64,000 nucleotides of DNA, from positions 186,001-250,000 of the forward strand of contig OU744451.1 of NCBI GenBank assembly GCA_916610825.1, written 5' to 3'. This document shows, one piece after another, positions 40,001 through 49,700 of the stretch. The translations under genes and the position numbers were made by a program. Each line of letters starts with the position of its first letter. Position 1 is the stretch's first letter. Under the pieces are notes generated by a model. It was not told where the DNA came from, made no database searches, and saw only the letters and a list, made by a program, of their open reading frames with translations. Source of the DNA: Haliclystus octoradiatus (Eukaryota > Cnidaria > Staurozoa > Stauromedusae > Haliclystidae).

Positions 40001-42757
40001 ATAATAATTTGATTATTATTGTTCATAAACACATTAGTACTTAACAATATTTAAAATCCTATATTCTAATATCGTTATCTAGTTATACATCGGCACAAGT
40101 CTCGCCAGTCTTATGGAAAAGAGAGATTGGTGCATTGAAAGGCTCTTCTAAGCATTTCAATAACATGACCATTCGTTCTAGACCAGCCGTTGGAGAAGCC
40201 ATTGCTACATATACACTAGATGAAATGTCTGTCGAACTTGTTGTTAAAATGGCCCGAAATCATCCTCTTGGTCAAATGACTGTTGATAGTGGTAAACGCT
40301 TGGGCGTCTCAAATGCGTTATGGAGACAATGGATGTTACAACTAGTTACATTTCTATCTTACCAGGTAATTGTTATGCTTTATGAATAGACTTTATTAAG
40401 CAATTGGCGAACAGCCACTGTAAGCCATAGTAGCTTTATCATGAACGAGAGGCACGTATGGAGAAAACAAGAATGCATCAGAAAATAAGGAGCACCGAGT
40501 GATTTCCCCTTGTAGTTTCTTCTTAAGAATATCTAATGCGCCATAAAGCTATGGTTTATATAGAAGCTAATCGACAGTTGTTGTCTAGCACACTTTTATA
40601 AACTTGAATTTATGATTTTCTTACTCATAAATTAATGATTATCAAATTCTTAATTTTCATTTGAAAGGTCAAGAGCAAATTGAAATACCGATTGTGTTCA
40701 TGAAATTGAATTATGAGTTTTTCGAACCTGTTTATATTTTGAGTTGGATTTGGCATGATAGCTCTAAACCAATCAAATTGATTCCATCATTCTCAGTTTT
40801 ATACAAATGGTGTTTAACTGATAATCATGTACTCACTGAATCCTCCTGTCAAGAAGTGCACTGCACTTACACAGAGAAATGTTTTGAGCCAAGATTTCTT
40901 GTTTTGAGACAAGACTTCTCATTTTGAGCCAAGATTTCTTATTTTGAGCCAATATTTTTTGTTTTGAGCCAAAATTTCTTGTTTTGAGCCACGCTTTTTT
41001 GTTTAGAGCCCTGAGATTTCTTGTTTTTAGCCAAGATTTCTTATTTTGAGCCAATATTTTTTTGTTTTGAGCCAATATTTCTTGTTTTGAGCCACGCTTT
41101 TTTGTTTAGAGCCCTGAGATTTCTTGTTTAGAGCCAAGATTTCTTATTTTGAGCCAATATTTTTTTGTTTTGAGCCAATATTTCTTGTTTTGAGCCACGC
41201 TTCTTTGTTTAGAGCCCTGAGATTTCTTGTTTAGAGCCAAGATTTCTTATTTTGAGCCAATATTTTTTTGTTTTGAGCCAATATTTCTTGTTTTGAGCCA
41301 CGCTTTTTTGTTTAGAGCCCTGAGATTTCTTGTTTAGAGCCAAGATTTCTTATTTTGAGCCAATATTTCTTGTTTTAGGCCAATATTTCTTATTTTGAGC
41401 CAAGATTTGTTATTTTGAACTAACATTTTTCGTTTTGAGACAACATCCCCTGTGAAATAAATCCATGAGTTCTTGAACACTTCATGAACCGGTTGATGAA
41501 CTGGTTCATGGTTGTGAAATTGCCCGAAAGTTATGTCTTGAGCCAACATTCTGGCTTTGAGCCAACGTTTCTTGTTTAAAGCCAAGCATTTTTGCTTTGA
41601 TTTTTGCTTTTAAGCAGTAAGTTATTTTTATCTCCAATTTTCAAGCGATTTGGACAAAAATTCTAGATAGATGGTTCTCGTATTCAATCGATTGTGCTTG
41701 AGTCAAGTAAAAGTTTCTTTTATTTTAAGATTTATGTTCTTGCATTTATCCTGTGTAATTTGTTTGGCAGATAATAAAGATGATGTTGTGGTTAATTATG
41801 ATGATTTGTTTACGATTTAGAACGGTTCAATTCTTGATGGTCTTGCTTTATGGAAAAGAAATGTTGACAAGAAATTTGATGGTGTTGAAGAATGCACAGT
41901 TTGTTTCTCTGTGATTCATGGTAGTAACTACACTTTGCCAACAATGCGCTGCAGAACATGCAAAAAGAAGTTTCATCCAGTTTGTTTGGTGAGTACAGTT
42001 ATGTTCAGATAAGAGTGTTTGAGTTAATATGCTTGATTAAGTGTTTGACTGACTGTTGAAAAATAATGGAATAATCACAATTGATCGCATGAAATGTTGA
42101 AGTAACGTTGACTATTATATTATCAAAGTGAAAAGGTATCGTTCGTTTTATCAACTTATACATCAAGCTAACACATGCAAGAATGAATACACCATATAAG
42201 TCATTCATTTGAGACAGGGCGAAGATGCAAGGAAGTAGTGAAATAAAAATACACAAGAATACACAGCCCATGGGCAGGAACAAAATGCCTCAGACAAACG
42301 ATGATTTGATTTGATTATACAATCTCCTTCCAAGATATGTCGTTCTCAAAATAGCATTAGTGCTCGGTTAATCATGATGTCTTGTTTTTGGGTAATGAAC
42401 ATCTTTTGTTGGGAAAAATTTGACCAAGATCAAACGATTCCATGCAGCCACCTCTGCAGATGCCCATTGGCATCTGATGGCATAATTATATCCAAACGAG
42501 GTAATTGCAGCCTAGCAATTGTAAGTAGGACGCACTTTGAATCAGAGGTGTTCTGTTTCGTTATAGACATTTCAACACATTTCTGTAGTATTTATGACTG
42601 TGAAATAAAGAGAATGGTGATGAAGCTGTAATGATTTCATTGATTCTTTTTCTCAATTTATCTGTTACATCAATTTATTTTTTTTGTTATGCAGTATAAA
42701 TGGTTCAACACAAGTAATCGATCTAGATGTCCACTTTGTCGAAATGATTTTTATTAA
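16021..42757 (+). CDS. LTN1: Listerin, E3 ubiquitin ligase LTN1
   Basis: RING-type E3 ligase of the ribosome quality-control complex; it ubiquitinates stalled nascent chains on the 60S subunit. Thirty exons join in frame: 16021-16071, 18227-18451, 18767-18865, 19183-19413, 21554-21606, 22157-22337, 22821-22994, 24128-24271, 26354-26563, 26955-27659, 28188-28226, 28793-28958, 29309-29451, 29944-30013, 30378-30490, 31184-31351, 31832-32098, 32577-32710, 33653-33912, 34689-35002, 35337-35445, 35978-36154, 36879-37134, 37510-37566, 38599-38909, 39198-39251, 39828-39963, 40083-40365, 41821-41988, 42695-42757. The total is about 1,786 residues (human 1,766). The N-terminus [17 protein letters not shown] then SSSRAAELL matches human LTN1. 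HEAT-like helices fill the middle. RWD-region marks are [30 protein letters not shown] and WRQWMLQL. The C-terminal RING (from about residue 1735) has [26 protein letters not shown] and CPLCR. Exons 17 and 26 have weak donors (GTTTTT, GTGCGA) and are the least certain. Confidence 0.95.
16870..17631. mobile_element. TA-flanked terminal-inverted-repeat element in LTN1 intron 1
   Basis: The left end TTGTTCTGGCTGCCGGAAT, then AGAGATAATGTTCCGTGCGT, reappears inverted at the right end (AGAACATTATCTCTAGTACT, then TTCCGGCTGCCGGAACAT). TA dinucleotides flank both ends (16868-16869 and 17632-17633). The inverted repeats span about 55 nt with some mismatches. There is no transposase frame, so it is a non-autonomous mariner-like candidate. 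Confidence 0.65.
18575..18720. repeat. Dispersed repeat, ACCACTATA family, LTN1 intron 2
   Basis: Contains GACCACTATTTACAGGTGGC, a TTCAATAGAAAATAC phrase, GAGTGACCACTATAGACAGG and ends AACAGGTTCGACTGTTA. It is among the better preserved copies of this family in the window. Confidence 0.6.
19620..20797. mobile_element. 1.18-kb foldback transposon with TTAA target duplication
   Basis: The element begins AGTGCACATGACACC and ends GGTGTCATGTGCACT, each flanked by TTAA (19616-19619 and 20798-20801). The terminal inverted repeats are about 213 bp (19620-19832 and about 20585-20797) with only scattered mismatches. The 750-bp interior has no open frame of useful length. A TTAA duplication is the hallmark of piggyBac-type integration, though the terminal bases are not the usual CCY of that family. 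It lies in LTN1 intron 4. Confidence 0.88.
23134..23444. mobile_element. 311-bp mariner-like MITE with internal 68-bp duplication
   Basis: The left end CAGTCAAACGTGTCTTAACC and right end AAGACAGGTTCGACTG are inverted copies, and TA flanks both sides (23132-23133 and 23445-23446). Inside, a 68-bp block (first copy from about 23195, second from about 23263) containing GTGTCCGCTTAGGGGAGG is repeated in tandem. No coding capacity. It lies in LTN1 intron 7. Confidence 0.75.
24575..24640. repeat. Fragment of the ACCACTATA dispersed repeat, LTN1 intron 8
   Basis: Short piece containing TATTGACAGGTTGTCTTTAT, then ATACAGGATTAATCTATAAA, matching the middle of the family members at 18575 and 6281. Confidence 0.4.
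28243..28270. repeat. TTAA/ATTA simple repeat
   Basis: Run of about seven ATTA units in LTN1 intron 11. Other simple repeats in the introns are GTT near 23670-23690, AAT near 30750-30763 and AAGT near 37660-37676. Confidence 0.7.
29556..29625 (-). mobile_element. tRNA-derived SINE head (minus strand)
   Basis: Read on the minus strand, this segment has an A-box-like TAGCTGGATGG (plus 29596-29606) and a B-box-like GGTTGGATTCC (plus 29562-29572), spaced as in a tRNA promoter. The acceptor stem does not close convincingly, so a SINE head or tRNA pseudogene is likelier than a working tRNA. It lies in LTN1 intron 13. Confidence 0.45.
30098..30290. repeat. Dispersed repeat pair, copy 1 (LTN1 intron 14)
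   Basis: Shares GCCCTACC, a TCTCTCTTCT then GAGTTGCTCTTTTTGCC stretch, AAGAGCAATGGCTGTAAATG and CTCTTTA with the segment at 37686-37870. Both lie in LTN1 introns in the same orientation. The identity of the family is unknown. Confidence 0.55.
32826..32975. repeat. Dispersed repeat, ACCACTATA family, LTN1 intron 18
   Basis: Contains GACCACTCTAGATAGTTGGC, GATTCAATTGAAGATACC, GAGTGACCACCACTATAGAC and ends ACGGGTTTGATTGAAT. The phrase order is the same as in the other copies. Confidence 0.55.
34124..34262. repeat. Dispersed repeat, ACCACTATA family, LTN1 intron 19
   Basis: Contains TTGACCACTATATTTTATAC, AGGTGACCTTTATATGCAGG and TTGAATTCAATAGAATCTAG and ends near AACAGATTGACTGAATTC. A diverged copy. 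Confidence 0.5.
36092..36237 (+). repeat. 73-bp tandem duplication across the exon 22 splice donor of LTN1
   Basis: The 73-bp unit at 36092-36164 comprises the last 63 nt of exon 22 plus the first 10 nt of the intron (CAAG|GTACTTAAGG). It is repeated without visible change at 36165-36237. The intron therefore starts with a second copy of the exon end and a second identical donor at 36227/36228. Use of the distal donor would read through the first GTACTTAA and hit an in-frame TAA. Confidence 0.92.
36316..36600 (+). mobile_element. tRNA-derived SINE in LTN1 intron 22
   Basis: The head has an A box TAGTGTAGTGG (36325-36335) and a B box GGTTCAATCCC (36369-36379), correctly spaced for RNA polymerase III. 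The following GGCATCAGGAAAGGGCACCT resembles the segment that follows the tRNA head in many animal SINEs. The 3' limit is uncertain, near the A-run around 36576. Confidence 0.7.
37686..37870. repeat. Dispersed repeat pair, copy 2 (LTN1 intron 24)
   Basis: Partner of 30098-30290: shares GCCCTACCAAAGGC-like start, TATCTCTCTTCTGTTTCTGG, GGCTCTTTTGCTAAAAGCAA and TGTAAATGCTCTTTACTCAT. An AAGT simple repeat lies immediately before it. Confidence 0.55.
39252..39490 (+). pseudogene. Coding-like remnant inside LTN1 intron 26, unidentified
   Basis: After the predicted donor of exon 26 the same frame stays open for another 52 codons (to 39409), and a second frame from the ATG at 39356 encodes [20 protein letters not shown] and continues to a TGA at about 39500. 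The two frames would join if one base were missing in the A-run at 39353-39355. Excluding the segment gives exact length agreement with human LTN1, so it is probably not part of the mature message. It could be a pseudogene fragment or an alternative exon. I do not recognise the protein family. Confidence 0.3.
40875..41445. repeat. Minisatellite of nested GAGCC units in LTN1 intron 28
   Basis: Units of about 19-21 bp of the form TTTCTTGTTTTGAGCCAAGA repeat about 27 times. They form a higher-order period of about 115 bp marked by GAGCCACGCTTTTTTGTTTA and GAGCCCTGAGATTTCTTG. The reverse strand is open for long stretches (repeating LAQNKKSW), which is a by-product of the repeat. A few diverged units continue at 41535-41600. 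Confidence 0.9.
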
Positions 42758-43755
42758 TCTACACAAATGATATCCACAATGACACTAGTACAAGGTATGA
42801 CCATCATCTAAAAACGTACCTTATACCATGGGTGTCTGTAGATGTTACGCAGCTGAATTCTATTATTGTCAACTTGAAAAGGGTTCATAATTATTCAAAA
42901 TTATTTCCCTTCATCGTTCTTTACTTATATTTTCTCTTGATGAAATTTACATTCCATAATTCACGGTCATAGCGTCTTCATAATGTTCTTTGTATTTCCA
43001 CGGAATACATCGGGTGGCTGTCAGTCCCAATCGAGTTCATGGAAGCGTAAAAATACCACCACAAAGTTGGTTGGCGGAAAAAGGAATGGAAAATATATTT
43101 CAGGCATAAACTATGAGCGATTTCACGGAGTTTTGAAGTTGCTCAGAGGATCCTGCTGTTTTGATCTGCAATGCTCCCTATCTTGTCATTATTACCCTAT
43201 ATGGCTCATATTATTTGAAAGAGAAACATTTTATGTGATATACAATTATTTATCATATGTATTTTGATATCATGTGGTCAATTAAAATAATCTATGCAAC
43301 ATCCAAATCTAAATCTATATATGCGGCCATTTTTAAAAACGATAATAATAATAGTAAGGGGAATATATAATTGAACATATATTTTATCATAATTATTATT
43401 TTCTTTTAAAATAATATGTATTATTATTAATATAAACGTATTATGTAGTTACAATAATAGATATAGGCGGGTATGCAGTATCATTGATAATGTATTCACA
43501 CAGTAATATAATTTTAATAATATTTAAATTGTATTGGCCCATATAATTATCAGTCACTTTCATACATTTCGAATCGAATGAAAATAAAATATTGCTTATT
43601 TCTTCGGAAACGGTTCACAAATTGTTATTCTTTTTATTATGGAGATGATAGGAAATGAAATTGTGACGTTATAACATCGATGTGAGGTAATTAAGACGTC
43701 GTATTGTCGTTGTAACGTTGTATTAAAGACGTCAGCTGCATCTCACCATAACATA
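42758..43755. other. Convergent 3' region between LTN1 and NOTUM
   Basis: About 1 kb of AT-rich sequence holding the two 3' UTRs. A plus AATAAA at about 43583-43588 could end LTN1. No further exon is recognisable. Confidence 0.55.
43633..43638 (-). terminator. Polyadenylation signal AATAAA, NOTUM
   Basis: Minus-strand AATAAA about 120 bp past the NOTUM stop codon, a usual distance for a short 3' UTR. Confidence 0.5.
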
Positions 43756-46700
43756 TCATGATTCTGGTGTTTTCCCCAATCGTGCTAACATTTGCTGTAG
43801 CATAAGTAGTTTCTTATGTGGCAGATTAGCAGGTAGAGTTATTTGAGCATTAGCACCTAGAAGCAGCTGTGAAATGTTTATTTCTGCTCCAGTCATTGGG
43901 TCTTGTATCGGTGGACATTCTGTGTTGCACTGTGGCATTTCACAGCTGTCAATCAAGCGATAACTACAATGTCTGATTGGCTGAGACGACAACAACGTTG
44001 TAGCATTAATGTCTTTTGTAGGATTAAATCTACCAAACCAACATCTCATTGCATCATCTAATGTTGATCCCTCCACCCTAGTTCGTAACCAATGCCTAGC
44101 CACAGAATGAAAAAACGATGTCATATATATAGTTATCCAATGTTTTCCCCAACTTTGGGATATAGACAGACATGGCTTCCATGGCAACGCAATCGAATAC
44201 ATGGAATACCTATTTGAATACATCCCTTAATGCACTGGAGAAAATGGTCAACACGAATGCACGTAATTTCATAACTGCAATAATAACGGCTGTATACCCT
44301 ACTGATAGTCTAAAAATAATAATAATGGCATATCACTCTGATTCCACATAGCAGTTAAAAAGGACATACTACGTATTGCTAGGAAATATGTTCTTTATGT
44401 GAATACGAGGTTTCAAGCGTATCGTTGATATTGCTTACCGTTTTGTTAACACAGTGTGGGCGATGCAAGATGGTGCAAATGCAGCGCTGTTAAAGTAAAA
44501 CACAAATATCAACTCAAAATAACATCATTTCATGCCAAATGTCATATATTGCGTTTTAGTCATCGACCAACATGTCAACATAGAATTCGAACGAAATAGA
44601 GTAGCTCGATTGGCCGAAGTCTTTGCGTTCTTAATGTATTCAAATACATTTAAATCGAAGAATAATTTACATATTAAGATAAGATAAATATCCAAGATAT
44701 ATATATATTTTTAATTTCATTTGAAAACTACTTACCTTACTTCCGCCCCTTCTAAAGACGTTCGTAAATTTTTTCCTAACTTCAAAATATAATTGACATA
44801 TTTTGGTGAGAATAATTGCTTTGGATCCGTCACCAATCCTTTGTTATCGTTTATAATTTGTGCAATGTCATAGAGCCAGTTGAACAGCATAATTGGTCCT
44901 GGAAGTAGAGAAAACAGAGGCTCTAGTATATAGTAGTAGTATTATAGGAGTGTGCCATCCCCCTTTAGTTTAACTGAAACTCTCAGTGATCATGGTAGTA
45001 ATTCGACAACAACGGACACCATTGCAGATCAAATTCAACTATGTCTAGTGATGCTAGTGGTTATTAGGACTTCAGAGTCTTGATTCAACCCCTAGGATGG
45101 GGCATCCAGCCACCTCGGTGATAAAATGCATCACGATTATCCGGTTTGCGGATAAATAAGAATTGAGATGTCTACCAAATATTGGAATGGTGCTGGGGCA
45201 AATATAGTGGGATAGAAATATAAGAGGGCTATCTGGAGAACAAATGTAGCTTCACATTGTAAGCCTACTTTGCCACAGCCAAATCAACGTTAATTAAGTT
45301 CAAATTATTACTCACGTTTTACTGTCGGATAAAGAACGTATCCATAGTAACAAAGATGACGTTGCGAATCAGTTTTGTTTGCTGTACAAGCGGTTGGTAG
45401 AACGGAATCCCAATAACTATCAAGAGAGTATAAGCATACCAAATATACAACAAGGATAGCAACATTATCAAAAGACTCTTTGAAGTTTGTGTGCAATTCT
45501 TAGGAAATTGTGCTGCACAGGAAACTTCACACAAAATCAAAACTAAAGGGCGTGTGTTAATCATTGTTGAAAAAGAATAAAGAAAATTGGTTTGTTTGTT
45601 TACCTCACTGCGTCTCCCATACTGTTACTTGTCGCACATAATTCTGGACTAGTATTACAATGTACATTCGACATTGGTTTGTTATCAAGGAACCATCCAG
45701 AATCAACCAGGCCTCTAATATCAATACCAGGTGCCTTCTCTTCAATTATGTTACTCAATCGATCAATATTCAACATAACCGCTGCTCCCCCAGCACTGTA
45801 ATGGAAAAGGAAAGGAAAATCAGTAAATATCAAATATACAGCTACTATACTGTATATCCATGTTCGACTGGATATTGTTCTGTTACTTTTAGTTACGAAA
45901 CTTGTGGGTAGAAATCTTTCACGAGATAGTGACTAAGTGAGAGTGGAGTCACAAGAGTAACGCTAACCTACAGCGACTTAAAGAAAGTTAAACTATGGCA
46001 ATCAAATATGGTATTATACAAATTCAAATCAAACATTTAGAACTAGATTTTTCCATTACTTTGTTATTATTATTATTGTTGTGTAATCTCAATTGTCAAA
46101 CACAATCGGATCCGAATTGATTTATAATCCAATCTTTAATGAAATTGAATAATTGTTGGATATCAGTTAATTAGAAAATTAATAATTGTTTTACTACCTG
46201 CTGCCAGCAAAGAGCAATCTGTTTCCTTCGTCCAGTCCCTTTTTCAATAAAGCGCGAATAGTTTCTTCTAGGATACGACTTCCATGGAAATGAAACTTTT
46301 CTATGAGAAAAAGCGTTCGTTGTTAGTATATGAGATGAATCCAGGCAAGGCTGTTGCTATAACAGGCACCTTCATACGGCGACCACTTCAGTTTTAGCCG
46401 TACGTTGGAGTTATGGAGCAGTTGAATTCAGGTCTACAAAATACGAGGGATTAATTTGGAGTTATGGAGTAGTTGAGTTCAGGTCTACAAAATATGAGGG
46501 ATTGATTTACAGTTATGGAGCAGTTGAATTCAGGTCTACAAAATACAAGGGATTGATTTGGAGTTATGGAGCAGTTGAATTCAGGTCTACAAAATACGAG
46601 GGATTGATTTGGAGTTATGGAACAGTTGAATTCAGGTCTACAAAATACGAGGGATTGATTTGGAGTTATGGAGCAGTTGAATTCAGGTCTACAAAATACG

Positions 46701-49700
46701 AGGGATTGATTTGGAGTTATGGAGCAGTTGAATTCAGGTCTACAAAATACGAGGGATTGATTTGGAGTTATGGAACAGTTGAATTCAGGTCTACAAAATA
46801 CGAGGGATTGATGCTGAATGCAGGCAGTGTGATTGTACATTCGGAAGCCAACCATACCCTTGTTCTATATGAAAGAAAGTGGCAATTAATTATTAATTGA
46901 TTAATTAATTAGGACATCTCTATCAAAACCTTCGATCTATTTACATATTTCATTTATTCATTTTTTTACACAGGACAAGCATTGATAACAACAATTTGCG
47001 GGTGTTTTTATCGTTTATAAATAATAAGAATAAATAAATAATTTAAAGTGGCATTTTTTAGTTAATTGATAGCAATTGTGATAAGCGGCCAGTAGATAGG
47101 CCGTGATTGCCCATGCGCATTACGCAGCGTTTTACAGTGCGATTCCCCGGACCATCACGATGGGTAATATGATTTGTTCTTGGAGGGGATTGTTTAAGCC
47201 ACAGACGATCAGAATTATAGTCCATATTATTAGAGCTACTTCGCCGTTGATAGTTGTACACAATGAAATACCTACTTCCTGCGATGACTCTGGTTGAATT
47301 TCCAGTCCAGACATCACTCGAACAATACGGGATGTACCTATAATGAGACCATTAGAAAAACTGACGATAGTTTTATGAATTTATATTGCCATAGAAACAC
47401 AAGACACTTGCATAATTAATGCCTAAACAACGAAACATGCGATTAAACTGTGAGCTCACGGAACGATTGACTGCAATAGATATAATCATGGTATTGACGA
47501 CAAACGCAGTCCTACTTCAGACATTCCTTATAAAATGGTCGTCTTTGACAGTTGACCGTTAAACAGAGGTGGTCATCTAGGTATGTTGAATTATTTATAG
47601 ACAACGATCTATAAAGCTTGATGGTTAGTCGTCTAGCTTGCACAATCATAGATTACGTGCTTGTTAAACATTGATAAATCCGTGTTGACGTTTGACTACT
47701 GAATGGAGATGATCATCTCACATCTTGTATGTCCGTTTGAGTGTACTATTGACTCATTGTTGTTGTTGCTGCGGCCTTTATTACACGATTGTGGATTATG
47801 CGTCTGTCCATGAGACACGCCCCTATTGGAATACAAATGCTGCAACGCTAAGGATATTTATTTTATTTTCTGCAATACGTCATTTCCCGCTAAGATTGAA
47901 TGAGGGTCTGAATGGGATTGCTTCACTCAAGAAACATTTAACAAGTGAACATGTGTCATGGCATCATAATAAAGTGTTAAAGCCACTTGCGGTCTTGTGC
48001 TTTTACATATTGTGACATAAAGTTAACGGTCAATTTATCAGAACACATAAAGATTGAGGGTAGCTCTTAGATTTGCCGATTTCATTCGCCAAGAATAGTC
48101 ACATCGTGTCCATTGTTTTAAATCAGCAAAGATATATTCTTTCCATGGAAATGCCTGAGTTCTAATTGGGATCCATTGCATACAATTCTCCTCTGATTAG
48201 AAATAGTGAAAAGTGATTTTATTTAAATTGAAACATCACTCAACACTTACACATGATTAGCAGAAGACCAAGTTGGATTAATCAATTTATCAGGTGATAG
48301 AATACCATCACCTACATGAAAAAAAGATATTTTTATATTTTCACTATTGTAATGTGGTATATAATTCAACTAAACAACATGGGAATGCGTATTACAAGTT
48401 AAACGAATGGCGATTGAGAATATTTCAATTCGATCCATCATGATGATCGACGTGGTTACCATCCCCCCTCCCCCCACATTAAACTAATTTCTAATTTCCA
48501 TTATCTATTTAAACTCTCATATTTTGTGCATTGCATCTACAATCATCGCTATTAGCAAAACGAGCCATTCCTCACAAATAGTAGAGTGCATGATTTTGGT
48601 ACCTTCGATGGAGCGACACCGTCTCAATGCCTTACTACAGTATACGGACTGCAGATGGGCGACATACACACAGAACGATCAAGACTCGAACATATGGCGT
48701 TGTGTTGTATATAGAGTTGCATTTATGTATGCCGACCGCAATTAAAAAGAGTATAAATACGTTTTGGTTTTCACGTGATATTAATTTGATTGTTTGGTAT
48801 AAAACCTTTGACATTCAAAAACATCAAAGATTATATTATCTCTCTTTCTTTTCTACTCAAAAATACTCGAACAGTTCGAAGTTTTCAATTATTTAATGTA
48901 TCCTTTTTACATCCATATTATTATTATTATTGTTGCATTGGCATTTACCGTCTTTCTTTGGTGACCATTTATAAGACGACGTCACAGAGAACCTTCGCGA
49001 TAATGACACTCTTTCCAAACATGTTTTTTCGTTATAGCAATACCAACCACCTAAAATAGAAATAAGAGAATGAAGATGAAGAGGATGCCTAGAAATGATT
49101 CGATTGAGTTATTTCACTTCTATATAGACATATCTGGCTTTTAATAGCTGGTAAAATCATGTTATAAACCCCATTAAGAAAAGTTGAATACACAATGAAA
49201 GCAACGTATAGTATCGGAAGTTCTACCTTTTAATCTGGTTTGACAGGTTAGGATTACAGGATTATGGATTGATACGAGGATTGATATTTCCGGTCGAGTT
49301 TAGCATCATTGAAATATTCAGGCTTTCGATAGGACTAAGGGGTATGGCAGTATGATACCTATACCTATATATATTGGACAAATATTTAATATTAATTTTC
49401 AACCGACTGAAGTGACTGCATGGAAGGTTGTAAATTAGTAAATACAACTTCGCTTGCCTGCAATGCAATTTTGAAAATGCGATGAATTCGTATATGGCTT
49501 GATTTGCAATTAACCGAGTTCCATGTTATTGCTCACGGAATAGCAGGACACTATGATAGCGTCACTACAAGAGACAATTTATAAATTACTGACTATTGTT
49601 CTATCTGATAGATTGTATCACGCTACCTCCTAACTTCATGACATCATAGTGTAGTGTATTTGTCATACTGTATACCTCTGTCAACAGTCAAATATATCAT

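Noticed and set aside
40833-41585. Minus-strand frames rich in LAQNKKSW repeats
   Set aside because: By-product of the GAGCC minisatellite in LTN1 intron 28.
42983-43267. 94-codon frame after LTN1
   Set aside because: Lies in the expected LTN1 3' UTR, has no acceptor or family match, and its composition looks random.
43756-44223. Taking the whole 155-codon frame as the last NOTUM exon
   Set aside because: Only 44095-43756 follows a proper acceptor and matches the family; the upstream part is intron, and the His-containing exon 44486-44439 supplies the FAPSC motif instead.
46451-46900. Overlapping 132-134-codon frames on both strands with a repeated 17-residue unit
   Set aside because: They arise from the 51-bp minisatellite; a multiple-of-three period keeps both strands open. 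They lie in a NOTUM intron.
47132-47317. 61-codon minus-strand frame starting MMSGLEIQPESS
   Set aside because: It is a shifted frame over NOTUM exon 5, whose true frame reads YIPYCSSDVWTG.
48060-48200. Open minus-strand stretch near 48200-48060 as a NOTUM exon
   Set aside because: Phase does not fit the neighbouring exons, and the sequence does not resemble NOTUM; the exon at 47337-47276 fits both.
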